Below are positions 53,833-62,571 of a stretch of DNA of 64,000 nucleotides, piece by piece; the stretch's first letter is position 1, and the number at the start of each line of letters is the position of its first letter. The stretch spans positions 124,001-188,000 of the forward strand of contig CAVOZH010000005.1 of assembly GCA_963700955.1 (NCBI GenBank), given 5' to 3'. Source of the DNA: Nocardioides_C sp963700955 (GTDB taxonomy: Bacteria; Actinomycetota; Actinomycetes; Propionibacteriales; Nocardioidaceae). The translations under genes were made by a program, and so were the position numbers. Below the pieces are notes generated by a model. The model saw only the letters and a list, made by a program, of their open reading frames with translations. It was not told the DNA's origin and ran no database searches.

Positions 53833-54375
53833 TCAGTAGCGGAGGAAGTTGGCGGCCACGACCCATTGCCCGGTGGCGTCAGGCGTGGCGCCGACGCCGA
53901 TCCGGCGCGATTTGGGGCTCAGCAGAATTGCGCGGTGCCCCGGCGAGTGCATCCACATCTGCACGAGCATGCGGGGAGGCATCGTCCCGCGTCCCAGCGT
54001 CTCGCCGGCGTACACCGCGTTGCAGCGCTCGAGGAGGTCGGACATCGACTGGTGGAAGAACGCATGGTTCGCCGCGAGGTAGCGGCTCCACCGCTCGGCG
54101 CTGGCGTCGGCGCAGGAGGCCAGGCGAAGACGCGGAAGCCCATGGTTGGCGCGGCGGACGTTCACCAGGCGTTGCACCTGCTGCTCGTAGGTGTCGGGCG
54201 CCGACAGCACGGTTGTCGCCGCCAAGGTGCCCGTCTGCGCGGCGGTCGCAGGAGCCGCGCCTGCGCCCGGGACGCCGAGGCTGACCATCGACGAGACGGC
54301 GGCCGCCAGCACGAGCCGGGTTGCGAAGCGGTTGACTGGGTGTGGGCGCAAGGCGCCAAGGCTTCGAAGGTTCAT
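53833..54375 (-). CDS. secreted CAP-domain (SCP/PR-1-like) protein
   Basis: 180 aa with a signal peptide at about residues 1-47 (ATRLVLAAAVSSMVSLGVPGAGA, cleavage near APATAA) and a CAP domain: YEQQVQRLVNVRRANHGLPRLRL, SAERWSRYLAANHAFFHQS, CNAVYAGETLGRG, and the signature MWMHSPGHRAILLSP. Two cysteines (SCAD, RCNA) may pair. Bacterial CAP proteins are secreted and mostly of unknown function. The start is ATG 54375, behind GGGAGGGG. A long (about 200 bp) upstream region shared with bS22 may hold leader regulation. Confidence 0.88.
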   Translation of the reverse strand: MNLRSLGALRPHPVNRFATRLVLAAAVSSMVSLGVPGAGAAPATAAQTGTLAATTVLSAPDTYEQQVQRLVNVRRANHGLPRLRLASCADASAERWSRYLAANHAFFHQSMSDLLERCNAVYAGETLGRGTMPPRMLVQMWMHSPGHRAILLSPKSRRIGVGATPDATGQWVVAANFLRY

Positions 54376-54870
54376 CGCTAAGGCCCCTCCCAAGGCCTCA
54401 TGAGCGTGGCCGGAGGTGCTCCCTCATTGCGCGGGATGCGACTTCGGCCACGAGAAAGCTGAGCTGCTGCTCCTTGCGAACAACATCCCAGCGGCGGTTA
54501 CGTCATAAACGTGCTTGGTGGAGCAAACTGCCGTATCGCCATCATTCGTCCCTCAGTATGCCCGGATTGGTGGGGCGCGTGAGCAAACTGTGAAGAAAGA
54601 TGTCAAGGGGACACTCTGGGCGATCCTCCGGTTTCGCCCCGGATGGGCCGGAGGCGACCGGATCGGTGGACCCGTAAGGTGCCGGCTCGAGGCATTTGGG
54701 CCGTTCTTCGGGATGGAGATGGTCGGGGGCCTTGTGTGCCCGCTGTCCGGGCTCATGGTCCAGCCCGCGGCCGATTTCCACCGCTGAGCACCCGACAAGT
54801 AGGCTTGGCCCTTGGTGTCGTGGCGGCGAGCGTGCCGACGCGATCGACTCGAGGTCTCGAAAGGTCCACA
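54376..54870. promoter_or_regulatory. 495-bp intergenic region with 60-bp-spaced direct repeats
   Basis: No gene was seen between the divergent CAP and bS22 genes. GAGCAAACTG occurs at 54521-54530 and 54581-54590, exactly 60 bp apart, each with TTGGTGG just upstream. GTGGCCG/CGGCCAC arms near 54408-54460 could form a leader hairpin of the CAP transcript. The bS22 side (54800-54870) ends with AAAGG as its ribosome site. Confidence 0.45.
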
Positions 54871-54972
54871 GTGGGTTCTGTCATCAAGAAGCGCCGGAAG
54901 CGTATGGCGAAGAAGAAGCACCGCAAGCTGCTCAAGAAGACGCGAATCCAGCGTCGTCGTCAGGGCAAGTAA
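54871..54972 (+). CDS. small ribosomal protein bS22 (AURKAIP1/COX24-like)
   Basis: 33-aa very basic protein starting at GTG 54871: VGSVIKKRRKRMAKKKHR, then KLLKKTRIQRRRQGK. It matches the actinobacterial 30S protein bS22, seen in mycobacterial ribosome structures and related to the mitochondrial AURKAIP1/COX24 domain. More than half of the residues are Lys or Arg. AAAGG lies eight bases upstream. It keeps the mycobacterial place between the HTH and epimerase genes. Confidence 0.9.
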   Translation: MGSVIKKRRKRMAKKKHRKLLKKTRIQRRRQGK

Positions 54973-55008
54973 CCCCCGGTTTCGCGCCGTTTGCGAGGTG
55001 GACGACTG

Positions 55009-56031
55009 ATGGGACGCGTCGTGCTCGTCACGGGGGTCTCTGGTGACCTCGGTGGCCGGTTCGCGCGCCTGCTTTCGGCCGATCCTGGCGTGGAGCGCGT
55101 GATCGGCGTCGACGTCGTGCCCCCGCGTGGGGACATGGGGGACGTCCGGTTCGTCCGGGCGGACATCCGCAACCCGGTCATCGCCAAGGTCATCGCGGGC
55201 GAAGACGTCGACACGGTCGTGCACATGAGCGTCATCGCGACGCCGGGCACGGCTGGGGGACGCTCCTCCATGAAGGAGCTCAACGTCATCGGCACGATGC
55301 AGCTCCTCGCGGCCTGCCAGAAGTCGCCGAGCCTCAGACGGCTCGTGGTGCGCTCGTCGACCGCCGTCTACGGCTCGTCCTCCCGCGACCCCGCCATGTT
55401 CAGCGAGGACATGGCGCCCAAGCGCATGCCCCGGTCGGGCTTCGCGAAGGACGTCGTGGAGGTCGAGGGCTACGTCCGGGGCTTCGCTCGTCGTCGTCCC
55501 GACGTGGAGGTGACCATGTTGCGGTCGGCGAACACGGTCGGGCCCAAGGTCAGCTCCCCGATGGCCCTGTACTTCAGGCTGCCCGTCGTACCCACCATCT
55601 TGGGGTTCGACGCTCGCCTCCAGTTCCTCCACGAGGACGACCTGCTCCGGGCGCTCACCCACTCGACCCTCGCGGGCGTGCACGGGACCTTCAACGTCGC
55701 CGGCGAGGGCATCGTCATGCTCTCGCAGGCGCTTCGCCGGCTCGGCAAGCCGTCGATCCCGATGCCGGCGTTCGCGGCGAGCCGGGTCGGCTCGCTCGTG
55801 CGCCAGTCCCGGGTTGCCGACTTCTCGCCGGAGCAGATGGCCTACCTCACCTACGGACGCGGCGTCGACACGACGCGGATGCGGGACGTGCTCGGCTTCG
55901 AGCCCGAGCACACCACGGCCTCCGCGCTCGACGACCTCCACCGGGCGATGGGCCCGGGAATCATCTCGGCCGACCGTGTGGGCGCGGTCGAGGACTTCGT
56001 GACGCATGCCCTGGGAGCCGGCCGTGGCTGA
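55009..56031 (+). CDS. NAD-dependent epimerase/dehydratase (GalE2-like)
   Basis: 340-aa extended-SDR protein: VVLVTGVSGDLGGRFARLL (cofactor motif), DIRNPVIAKVI, MSVIATPGTAGGRSSMKELNVIGTMQLL and VRSSTAVYGSS. The YxxxK of true epimerases is not obvious: where it is expected the sequence reads RSGFAKDVVEVEGY, so the tyrosine may be lost or displaced. It resembles Rv0501, annotated galE2 in M. tuberculosis, whose substrate is uncertain. ATG 55009 follows GAGGTGG. It overlaps the acyltransferase gene by eight bases. Confidence 0.8.
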   Translation: MGRVVLVTGVSGDLGGRFARLLSADPGVERVIGVDVVPPRGDMGDVRFVRADIRNPVIAKVIAGEDVDTVVHMSVIATPGTAGGRSSMKELNVIGTMQLLAACQKSPSLRRLVVRSSTAVYGSSSRDPAMFSEDMAPKRMPRSGFAKDVVEVEGYVRGFARRRPDVEVTMLRSANTVGPKVSSPMALYFRLPVVPTILGFDARLQFLHEDDLLRALTHSTLAGVHGTFNVAGEGIVMLSQALRRLGKPSIPMPAFAASRVGSLVRQSRVADFSPEQMAYLTYGRGVDTTRMRDVLGFEPEHTTASALDDLHRAMGPGIISADRVGAVEDFVTHALGAGRG

Positions 56032-57304
56032 TGCAGAGATCATCCCGATCGGCACGCGCGGTCGGCCCGGTCGCGGGTCCGGGAGTGAGAAGCCTTCGAG
56101 CTCGGCGCGCAAGCTCGCCGGCCCCGGCGCCAAGGGGACGGCGAAGTCGGCCGCAGCGAAGAAGCCCGCGAAGGAGCCGGCCAAGACCTCGCGGGTCCCT
56201 GACCCCTCGCCCGCACCAGCCGCCGAGCAGGTCAAGCGACGCAGGCGGCCCACAGCCGATCGGCAGCCTCCGGTCAACGAGCCGGCAGCGCCGGCCGCCC
56301 AGGATGCGTCAGATGCCGGTACGGCGGACGATTCCTCGTTCCTCGAGCCCGCGGCAGCCGGCACGCCCGAGACGTCGAGCACCACGACTCGAGACCGGGG
56401 CCTGGGCGACGGGATCCCCGTCACGGACTGGCTCCAGGCCTTCACGACCGCGTCGAAGGAGATCTTCGGTGAGGACTGGGAGCCGCGGCTCGCGGAGTTC
56501 CTGGCCTTCCTGCGCCGGCGGGTCACCGGCGACTACGCCGTCGACGAGTACGGCTTCGACGCCGAGGTGACCGAGCGGTTCTTCTACGCCGCGATCCGTC
56601 CCATCGCGGAGAAGTGGTTCCGGGTCGAGGTCCGCGGCGCCGACAACATTCCGGTCGAGGGCGGCGCACTCGTGGTGTCGAACCACTCCGGCACCGTCCC
56701 CGTCGACGGGCTGGTGACCGGCGTCAGCATCCACGACCACACCGGCCGCCATCTGCGTCCCCTGGGTGCGGACCTGGTCTTCCGTCTTCCGATCATCGGT
56801 GAGCTCGCCCGGAAGGGTGGCGCGACGCTGGCCTGCAATGCCGACGCCGAGCGCATGCTTCGCGGGGGCGAGCTCGTCGGCGTCTGGCCAGAAGGGTTCA
56901 AGGGCATCGGCAAGCCCTACTCCGAGAGGTACAAGCTCCAGCGCTTCGGCCGCGGTGGCTTCGTGTCCGCGGCGTTGCGCACCGGCGTGCCGATCGTGCC
57001 TTGCGCAGTGGTCGGCGCGGAGGAGATCTACCCGCTGGTCGGGAACCTCCCGTCGCTGGCGCGGCTGCTTGGCGTGCCCTACATCCCGATCACGCCACTC
57101 TTCCCGTTGCTCGGCCCCCTCGGCCTGTTGCCGCTTCCTTCGAAGTGGCTGATCGAGTTCGGGGAGCCGATCCGCACCGACTCCTACGACGATGGCGCTG
57201 CCGACGACCCGATGCTGGTGTTCAACGTGACCGACCAGGTGCGCGAGACCATCCAGCAGACGTTGTACTCGCTGCTCATGCAGCGTCGTTCGGTCTTCCA
57301 CTGA
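56024..57304 (+). CDS. PlsC-type lysophospholipid acyltransferase with disordered N-terminus
   Basis: 426 aa. The first 130 residues are low-complexity (Ala, Lys, Pro, Ser, Glu), probably disordered. The rest is a PlsC/AGPAT domain: ALVVSNHSGTVPVDG with the H-x4-D pair near residue 220, RLPIIGELARKGGATLAC, LVGVWPEGFKGIGKP and GVPIVPCAVVGAEE. It likely acylates a glycerophospholipid or glycolipid at the inner membrane. It corresponds to Rv0502 in mycobacteria. GTG 56024 is chosen (GGGAG upstream); ATG 56006 also in frame. It is coupled to the epimerase gene. Confidence 0.88.
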   Translation: MADAEIIPIGTRGRPGRGSGSEKPSSSARKLAGPGAKGTAKSAAAKKPAKEPAKTSRVPDPSPAPAAEQVKRRRRPTADRQPPVNEPAAPAAQDASDAGTADDSSFLEPAAAGTPETSSTTTRDRGLGDGIPVTDWLQAFTTASKEIFGEDWEPRLAEFLAFLRRRVTGDYAVDEYGFDAEVTERFFYAAIRPIAEKWFRVEVRGADNIPVEGGALVVSNHSGTVPVDGLVTGVSIHDHTGRHLRPLGADLVFRLPIIGELARKGGATLACNADAERMLRGGELVGVWPEGFKGIGKPYSERYKLQRFGRGGFVSAALRTGVPIVPCAVVGAEEIYPLVGNLPSLARLLGVPYIPITPLFPLLGPLGLLPLPSKWLIEFGEPIRTDSYDDGAADDPMLVFNVTDQVRETIQQTLYSLLMQRRSVFH

Positions 57305-57360
57305 CCCGGGAGGATCTGGAGCACGGCGCTCTGGTCGGTTCAACGGATCGAAGGGTTCAC

Positions 57361-57384
57361 GGGTTTCGTGGAGGCCGGAAACCC
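57361..57384. terminator. weak hairpin between convergent genes
   Basis: GGGTTTC and GAAACCC form a 7-bp stem around ten bases in the 132-bp gap between the acyltransferase and the RsbN-like gene. A plausible but weak terminator. Confidence 0.35.
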
Positions 57385-57436
57385 GGCGAACGAGAGGCCG
57401 GCGGAGCGCTGGAAGGGCGTCGAGGGACGCCGGGAC

Positions 57437-58573
57437 TCAGGGGAGCAGGCCGCCGGTGTCGGGGAGAAGGGTCTCGACGACACCGCTGAGATCGGTGCCG
57501 GCGCCGAGGTCGCCTGCCCCGCTGGGACTGGTCTTGGTCGTGCTCCCACCGTCGAGTCCGGGGAGCAGCGACGGCCAGGTCGGCGAGGGAAGCACGGTGG
57601 GCGGCTGCGCCTCGCCGGCGGGCGCGCTCGGTGTATCGGTCGGCGCGGCCACGGAAGGAGCACCGGCGTCCTTCTTGGCCGCCGCGAGCGTGTCCTTGCC
57701 GACCACCACCGGGTGGCTGTTGGCGAGCTCGCGCGTCGCGGCGAGCGCGAGAGCGCGGTCGACCTCGGCGCGGGCCAGGAAGATGCCGGGGACCTCGACG
57801 GTGGGCAGGTCGGCTGCGCAGCTTCGGCACAGCGCCGATGCCTCGCGATCGATGTCGTGCAGGAGGATCGCCGCCGCGGCCAGCTCGTCCTGAGCGTCGG
57901 AGGGAACGGTGTCCGCCAGCGCCTTGAGCGTGCCGATGCCCTGGGTGGTGAAGCTGCGGACCTCGATGATCGACTGCGGGTCGCCCGTCTCGCGGAACGA
58001 CTCGAAGAGGAGGTCCGAGCCCTCGGTCGCCGAGGAGGAGAACTCCGCAAGCGTCTGCGGCACGCGGGGCTCACCCCCGGCGGTCGAGGCGTGGACGAGC
58101 CCCTCGACCTCGACGAGCCTGTCGGAGGCCTGGTGCAGCAGGTCCTGCCCCTTGCCGGCGTTGCTCATGTTGAGGCCGGTCTCGGCCCGCTCGATGCCTC
58201 GCTTGATCGGGTAGAGCGCGTCGCCCGGCAGCGAGCCTTGCGCGGCAGCGGCCATGGTCGTGGTGCCGCCGATGAGGACGAACGCCGACGCCGCGGCGAC
58301 CAGGCGACGCTCGCGGCGGCCGCGCTGTCGCACGGGGAGAAGCAGGCTCGCCGTCTCGGGCTTGAGGGCGGTTTCGGCCTCGAGCATCAGCCGACTACGA
58401 AGGTCGGCGGCGAAATCGGCCCGCGGCGCGACCGGCTGCTGGTCGCGCATCGCCGTGACGAGCTGGAGCAGGGTGGTGAGCTCCGCACCGCCGGGGGCGC
58501 GGTTCTCCGCGTCACCGTCGACGGCGGCGGCGAACTCCTCGGCGCTTCGTCGCGCCTGGAACAAGGAGGTCAT
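57437..58573 (-). CDS. DUF5667/RsbN-like anti-sigma protein
   Basis: 378 aa: a cytosolic N-terminus (LFQARRSAEEFAAAVDG; DFAADLRSRLMLEAE) that could bind the sigma factor, one membrane helix at about residues 92-110 (LVAAASAFVLIGGTTTMAAAA), and an extracellular DUF5667 region (GSLPGDALYPIKRGIERAE, helical, with ALCRSCAADLP) ending in a Pro/Thr/Ser tail. It follows the sigma gene on the same strand after 145 bp. In Streptomyces the gene after bldN is rsbN, a membrane anti-sigma of BldN, and the surrounding order (hemA, rex, glutaredoxin) also matches. An anti-sigma role is therefore likely. Confidence 0.75.
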   Translation of the reverse strand: MTSLFQARRSAEEFAAAVDGDAENRAPGGAELTTLLQLVTAMRDQQPVAPRADFAADLRSRLMLEAETALKPETASLLLPVRQRGRRERRLVAAASAFVLIGGTTTMAAAAQGSLPGDALYPIKRGIERAETGLNMSNAGKGQDLLHQASDRLVEVEGLVHASTAGGEPRVPQTLAEFSSSATEGSDLLFESFRETGDPQSIIEVRSFTTQGIGTLKALADTVPSDAQDELAAAAILLHDIDREASALCRSCAADLPTVEVPGIFLARAEVDRALALAATRELANSHPVVVGKDTLAAAKKDAGAPSVAAPTDTPSAPAGEAQPPTVLPSPTWPSLLPGLDGGSTTKTSPSGAGDLGAGTDLSGVVETLLPDTGGLLP

Positions 58574-58718
58574 CGAGCTCGTCCTGTCCGTGAGTCGTGT
58601 TGTGCGCCGGTGTGGCCTGTCACGGCGTCTAACGACCTAGCGAACGTCAAGGTTACGGGGCGTGACGCAGCCCACCCTTGACATGGCCGGCAAAGCCAGG
58701 TGGCGAGAGGCGCCCGGC

Positions 58719-59495
58719 TCATCGCAGGCCCTCCGGAAGCAGCTTGGCGAGGTTTCGCACGCCGCGCAGCTGGAGCTGCTTGATGGCGCCGTCGCTGCGA
58801 CCGAGGATCTTGGCGGTCTCGGCGATCGAGAGACCCTGCAGGAAGCGCATGATCAGGCACTCCTGCTGCTCGGACGGCAGCTCGCCGAGGGCCTGCAGGA
58901 GAGCCTCGTTGGTGAGCGAGGCGAGCACGGCGTTCTCGGGGCCGTCGGTAGCCGAGTCGTGGGCGCCCATGTCCTCGGTCGCGAACTCGAGGCGGGTCCG
59001 GCCGGCCTTGTAGTGGTCGGCGGTGAGGTTGCGGGCGATGGTCATCAGCCAGGCGCCGAAGTCCTTGCCCTGCCACTTGAACGAGCTCATGCTTCGCAGC
59101 GCCCGGAAGAAGGTCTCGGAGGTGAGGTCCTCGGCGAGCGCGACCGACCCGACGCGGTAGTAGATGAAGCGGTAGACCGAGGCGTTGTAGTGGTCGTAGA
59201 GCATGCCGAAAGCCTCGGAGTCACCGCCGCGAGCGAGTTCGACGAGTGCGATGAGCCGGTAGCCCTCTGCCTGGTCCGCCTCGGACGAGCAGGCGAGGTC
59301 GGAGTCGGGCCCGCCGGGCTCCATGGAGCTGCCCGGCGGGTTGTAGTCGAGCGCCTCGGACAGCAACCACTGGGGCTGGCGTGAGATCTGTGGCACATCT
59401 GCGCATGCCAGCGCGGGGGAGGGGTATAGGGCAGACGCCAGCGCCAGGCGCAGCGCGGTGAACCCGCGCGCGAAGTCGGCACTGCGCGTGTACAT
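58719..59495 (-). CDS. BldN-like ECF sigma factor with N-terminal extension
   Basis: 258-aa ECF sigma factor. Region 2 starts near residue 90 (GDSEAFGMLYDHYNASVYRFIYYRVG, DLTSETFFRALR, WLMTIARNLTADHYK split along it) and region 4 near 195 (LGELPSEQQECLIMRFLQGLSIAETAKILGRSDGAIKQLQLRG). The first 80-90 residues precede the sigma core and resemble no domain I know. Streptomyces BldN is made with an 86-residue pro-sequence that is removed, and its gene lies by rsbN, rex and hemA as here. ATG 59495 has GAGGGAG nine bases upstream, so the long form is probably real. Confidence 0.88.
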   Translation of the reverse strand: MYTRSADFARGFTALRLALASALYPSPALACADVPQISRQPQWLLSEALDYNPPGSSMEPGGPDSDLACSSEADQAEGYRLIALVELARGGDSEAFGMLYDHYNASVYRFIYYRVGSVALAEDLTSETFFRALRSMSSFKWQGKDFGAWLMTIARNLTADHYKAGRTRLEFATEDMGAHDSATDGPENAVLASLTNEALLQALGELPSEQQECLIMRFLQGLSIAETAKILGRSDGAIKQLQLRGVRNLAKLLPEGLR

Positions 59496-59640
59496 CGGAT
59501 CGAACTCCCTCGTCGGCCCTGGTGGCCGTGCTCCCTATTCAGCAACCCCAGGCTAGAGGGGCTTGTCACGGTTTGTGAACCGCCTGTAACTCAGAGTTGC
59601 AGCAAATTGGAGTGTTCCCCATCACAAATCATGACAAACC

Positions 59641-60546
59641 TCATCCGACTTTTCTGCGGATGGCCAAAGCGGCCGCGACGCCGCCGCTGACGGCCCCGGT
59701 GACACCTGCTGCGAACAGCCCGGCCCGGGCAGCCTTCCTGCCCGTGCGGTAGTCGCGGATGCGCCAGCCGTTCGCACGCGCGTGGTCGCGGAGCTTGGAG
59801 TCGGGGTTGATGACGCACGGGTCTCCGACCATGGAGAGCATCGGCAGGTCGTTGTAGGAGTCGGAGTACGCCGAGCACCTGGCGAGGTCCAAGCCCTCGC
59901 GGTCGGCGAGCGCTCGGATCGCCTCTCCCTTCGCCGGCCCGTGCAGCATCTCGCCGACCAGGCGGCCGGTGTACACGCCGTCGACGTGCTCGGAGACCGT
60001 GCCGAGGGCCCCGGTGAGGCCGAGACGTCTCGCGATGATGTTGGCGATCTCGATCGGGGCGGCAGTGACGAGCCACACGCGCTGGCCCTGGTCGAGGTGG
60101 AGCTGCGCCAGCGCGCGCGTGCCGGGCCAGATCCGGTGGGCCATCGCCTCCTCGAAGATCTCCTCGCCCAAGGACTCGAGCTCCTCGACGCGGTGGCCCT
60201 TGATGAAGTTGAGTGCCGAGGCGCGCGCCTCCGCTACGTGCTCAGGGTCCTCGACGCCGACGACGCGGAAGTAGGCCTGTTTCCAGGCCGCTCCGAGGAT
60301 GTCGCGCGTGGTGAAGAACTTCCTGCGGTGGAGGCCCTTGGCCAGGTGGAAGATCGAGGCGCCCTGCATGATCGTGTTGTCCACGTCGAAGAACGCCGCT
60401 GAGGTCGGGTCGGGTGGTGTCGCGAGGGCCGACTCCACCTCGGCCGCCGAGGCCGCGGCCTCGCCGGCGAGAACGGACCGGCTGCGTAGGTCGGCGGGGT
60501 GGTTGTTGCGGGTCCGCTGCCGTCTGTTGGATTGCGCCGCGTTCAC
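59641..60546 (-). CDS. HAD-IB family phosphatase (SerB1-like)
   Basis: 301 aa. HAD motif I is AFFDVDNTIMQG near residue 53, motif II VTAAPIEIA, motif III is the Lys in HGPAKGEAI, and motif IV SAYSDSYNDLPML. GRKAARAGLFAAGVTGAVSGGVAAALAIRR at the C-terminus is a likely membrane helix. This HAD-IB group is annotated as serB1-like in mycobacteria (Rv0505c), but the true substrate is unclear; phosphoserine or a lipid phosphate are options. GTG 60546 lies six bases after TAGGGT. It is divergent from the acyl-CoA ligase gene. Confidence 0.85.
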   Translation of the reverse strand: MNAAQSNRRQRTRNNHPADLRSRSVLAGEAAASAAEVESALATPPDPTSAAFFDVDNTIMQGASIFHLAKGLHRRKFFTTRDILGAAWKQAYFRVVGVEDPEHVAEARASALNFIKGHRVEELESLGEEIFEEAMAHRIWPGTRALAQLHLDQGQRVWLVTAAPIEIANIIARRLGLTGALGTVSEHVDGVYTGRLVGEMLHGPAKGEAIRALADREGLDLARCSAYSDSYNDLPMLSMVGDPCVINPDSKLRDHARANGWRIRDYRTGRKAARAGLFAAGVTGAVSGGVAAALAIRRKVG

Positions 60547-60552
60547 ACGGTC

Positions 60553-60558
60553 ACCCTA
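60553..60558 (-). promoter_or_regulatory. TAGGGT -10 box, HAD gene
   Basis: On the minus strand TAGGGT ends six bases before GTG 60546, the same layout as the other leaderless candidates. Confidence 0.4.
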
Positions 60559-60630
60559 GTGTCCGGCCGCCGCGGCGGTCACCGGGTCCGGCGCCGGGAC
60601 AAAGCTCGGTTATGTGTAAGACTCGACGCC

Positions 60631-62232
60631 GTGAGAGCAGTCTCCAACCTCGCCGATCTGCTGAGCCTTGCAGCCCAGGAGAACCCCGAGCGGGTCGCGA
60701 TCGTGGAGGCCCCCTCCGGAAGGCGACTCACGTGGGCCGAGCTCGACGCCGAGGCCGACCGGGTCGCGCATGCGCTGTCCGGTCTCGGTCTGGTCGCTGG
60801 GCACCGCGTCATGCTCGCTCTCTCCAACCGGGTCGAGTTCGTGGCCACCTACTTCGGCGCGCTCCGCGCCCGGCTCGTTGCGGTGCCCGTCAACCCGCGC
60901 TCGGCCACGGGCGAGATGGTCCGCATGATCGCCGACTGCGGAGCGAGGGTCGTCGTGGCCGACCAGAGCACGGTCACGACCGTCCGGTCCGCTGTCGCCG
61001 GGCTCGAGGACGCGCTGGTCGGTGCTGACGCGGAGCTCCGGTCCAGGACGAGCGTTCCTCGCGTCGTCGTCGCCTCGGCGCCCACCCTTCCGGGCGAGAT
61101 CGCCTACGGCGACCATGTCGGCAGCGAGGCGAGGCTGCTTCCCCCGCCGCACGATCCCGAGGCTCTCGCCGTGCTGCTCTACACCAGCGGTACGTCCGGT
61201 CGGCCGCGCGCGGCCATGCTCAGCCACCGGGCCCTGCTGGCCAACATCGAGCAAGCCGCGGCCATCGAGCCGTCCCTGATCACCGGCGACGACGTGGTGC
61301 TCGGCGTGCTTCCGCTGTTCCACGTGTACGGCCTCAACGCGGTCCTCGGCCAGGTCGTGCGGCAGCAGGCCCGCATCGTGCTGGTCCAGGGCTTCGACGT
61401 CGACGGCACCCTCGTCGTCATCGAGGACGAGGCGGTGACCGTCGTACCCGTCGCGCCGCCGGTGTTCGCCCACTGGCGCGGCGTCGAGGACCTCGCCGAG
61501 AGGCTGCGCAGCGTGCGAGTCGTGCTGTCGGGCTCGGCGCCGCTGGCACCGGACCTGGTCGCGGAGTTCGAGCAGCGCTCCGGGGTCACCGTGCACCAGG
61601 GGTACGGGCTGACGGAGGCGGCGCCGGTCGTGACCTCGACGCAGTGCAGCAAGACCCAGAAGCGAGGTTCGGTGGGCTCGGCCCTGCCGGGCATCTCGAT
61701 CCGGCTCCTCGACGACGCCGGCCAGCAGCCGACGGGCGAGGACCCCGGGGAGATCCTGGTCAAGGGCGACAACCTCTTCTCCGGCTACTGGCCCGACGGG
61801 GCGGACGGGCCCCGCGAGGACGGCTGGTGGGCCACCGGCGACGTCGGCTTCCTCGACCCCGACGGCGCGCTGTTCCTCGTCGACCGGGTCAAGGAGGTCG
61901 TGATCGTCTCCGGCTTCAACGTGTACCCGGTCGAGGTCGAGGACGTCATCGCCGAGGTCGACGGGGTGGCGGAGGCCGCGGTGATCGGTGTCGCCGACGA
62001 GAAGACCGGTGAGGCGGTGGTGGCCTACGTGAAGCCGGCTGCCGGCGCCTACGTCGAGTTCGACCAGCTGGCGGGCCGGGTGCGCGAGCACTGCGCCGTC
62101 CGGCTCGCCCGGTTCAAGCAGCCGAGTGTCGTCAAGGTCGTCGACGAGCTGCCTCACACGGTCACCGGCAAGGTCGCCAAGGGCCGGCTTCGGGCCACCG
62201 AGCGCCGCCGACACCTGGGCATCCTCGAATGA
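60631..62232 (+). CDS. long-chain acyl-CoA ligase (AMP-forming)
   Basis: 533-aa ANL enzyme: P-loop LLYTSGTSGRPRAAMLSH near residue 190, LPLFHVYGLNAVL, the core VLSGSAPLAPDL, GYGLTEAAPVVT (A5), GWWATGDVGFLDPDGALFLVDRVKEVVIVSGFNVYPVEVED across the hinge (A7-A8), and the C-terminal PHTVTGKVAKGRL with the catalytic Lys (A10). It activates a carboxylate, probably a fatty acid, to its CoA ester. GTG 60631 starts the family-like NLADLLSLAAQ. It overlaps the next gene by four bases, unlike the smaller ACP-linked ligase at 11072. Confidence 0.9.
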   Translation: MRAVSNLADLLSLAAQENPERVAIVEAPSGRRLTWAELDAEADRVAHALSGLGLVAGHRVMLALSNRVEFVATYFGALRARLVAVPVNPRSATGEMVRMIADCGARVVVADQSTVTTVRSAVAGLEDALVGADAELRSRTSVPRVVVASAPTLPGEIAYGDHVGSEARLLPPPHDPEALAVLLYTSGTSGRPRAAMLSHRALLANIEQAAAIEPSLITGDDVVLGVLPLFHVYGLNAVLGQVVRQQARIVLVQGFDVDGTLVVIEDEAVTVVPVAPPVFAHWRGVEDLAERLRSVRVVLSGSAPLAPDLVAEFEQRSGVTVHQGYGLTEAAPVVTSTQCSKTQKRGSVGSALPGISIRLLDDAGQQPTGEDPGEILVKGDNLFSGYWPDGADGPREDGWWATGDVGFLDPDGALFLVDRVKEVVIVSGFNVYPVEVEDVIAEVDGVAEAAVIGVADEKTGEAVVAYVKPAAGAYVEFDQLAGRVREHCAVRLARFKQPSVVKVVDELPHTVTGKVAKGRLRATERRRHLGILE

Positions 62233-62495
62233 GCGGACACATCACCGAGCTGGGCGAGACCCCGCCCCGGGTCGTGCTCTACTCCAAGCCCGGCTGCCAC
62301 CTGTGTGACGACGCCCGTGAGGTGGTCGCGGCGGTCTGCGCGGAGCTCGGTGAGAGCTTCGACGAGGTCGACATCACGACGTCGGAGGAGCTGATGCGGA
62401 CCTTCGGTGAGCAGATCCCGGTGACCTTCGTCGACGGGGAGCAGCACGACTTCTGGAGGGTCGACCCGAAGCGTCTCCGAGCGGCACTCGTCTAG
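62229..62495 (+). CDS. glutaredoxin-like protein (DUF836)
   Basis: 88-aa thioredoxin-fold protein with CHLC as the redox motif in YSKPGCHLCDDAREVV, the cis-proline in QIPVTFVDG, and a conserved end FWRVDPKRLRAAL. It is of the YruB/DUF836 glutaredoxin group whose gene lies before rex and hemA in Streptomyces and mycobacteria. It starts at ATG 62229 in an ATGA overlap with the ligase. It may reduce disulfides or mixed thiols (mycothiol in this group). Confidence 0.88.
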   Translation: MSGHITELGETPPRVVLYSKPGCHLCDDAREVVAAVCAELGESFDEVDITTSEELMRTFGEQIPVTFVDGEQHDFWRVDPKRLRAALV

Positions 62496-62571
62496 ACCTC
62501 TGGAGAGGCTGTCTCGACCCCCCGATCGGGTGAGACAGGTCACGTGTGCTAGGGGTTCGGACGTCCCAGTT

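Noticed and set aside
54376..54600. Possible cyclic di-AMP (ydaO-type) riboswitch before the CAP gene
   Set aside because: disA is in the window and secreted wall proteins are common ydaO targets, but I could not match the conserved loop sequences by eye; a covariance search with RF00379 would settle it.
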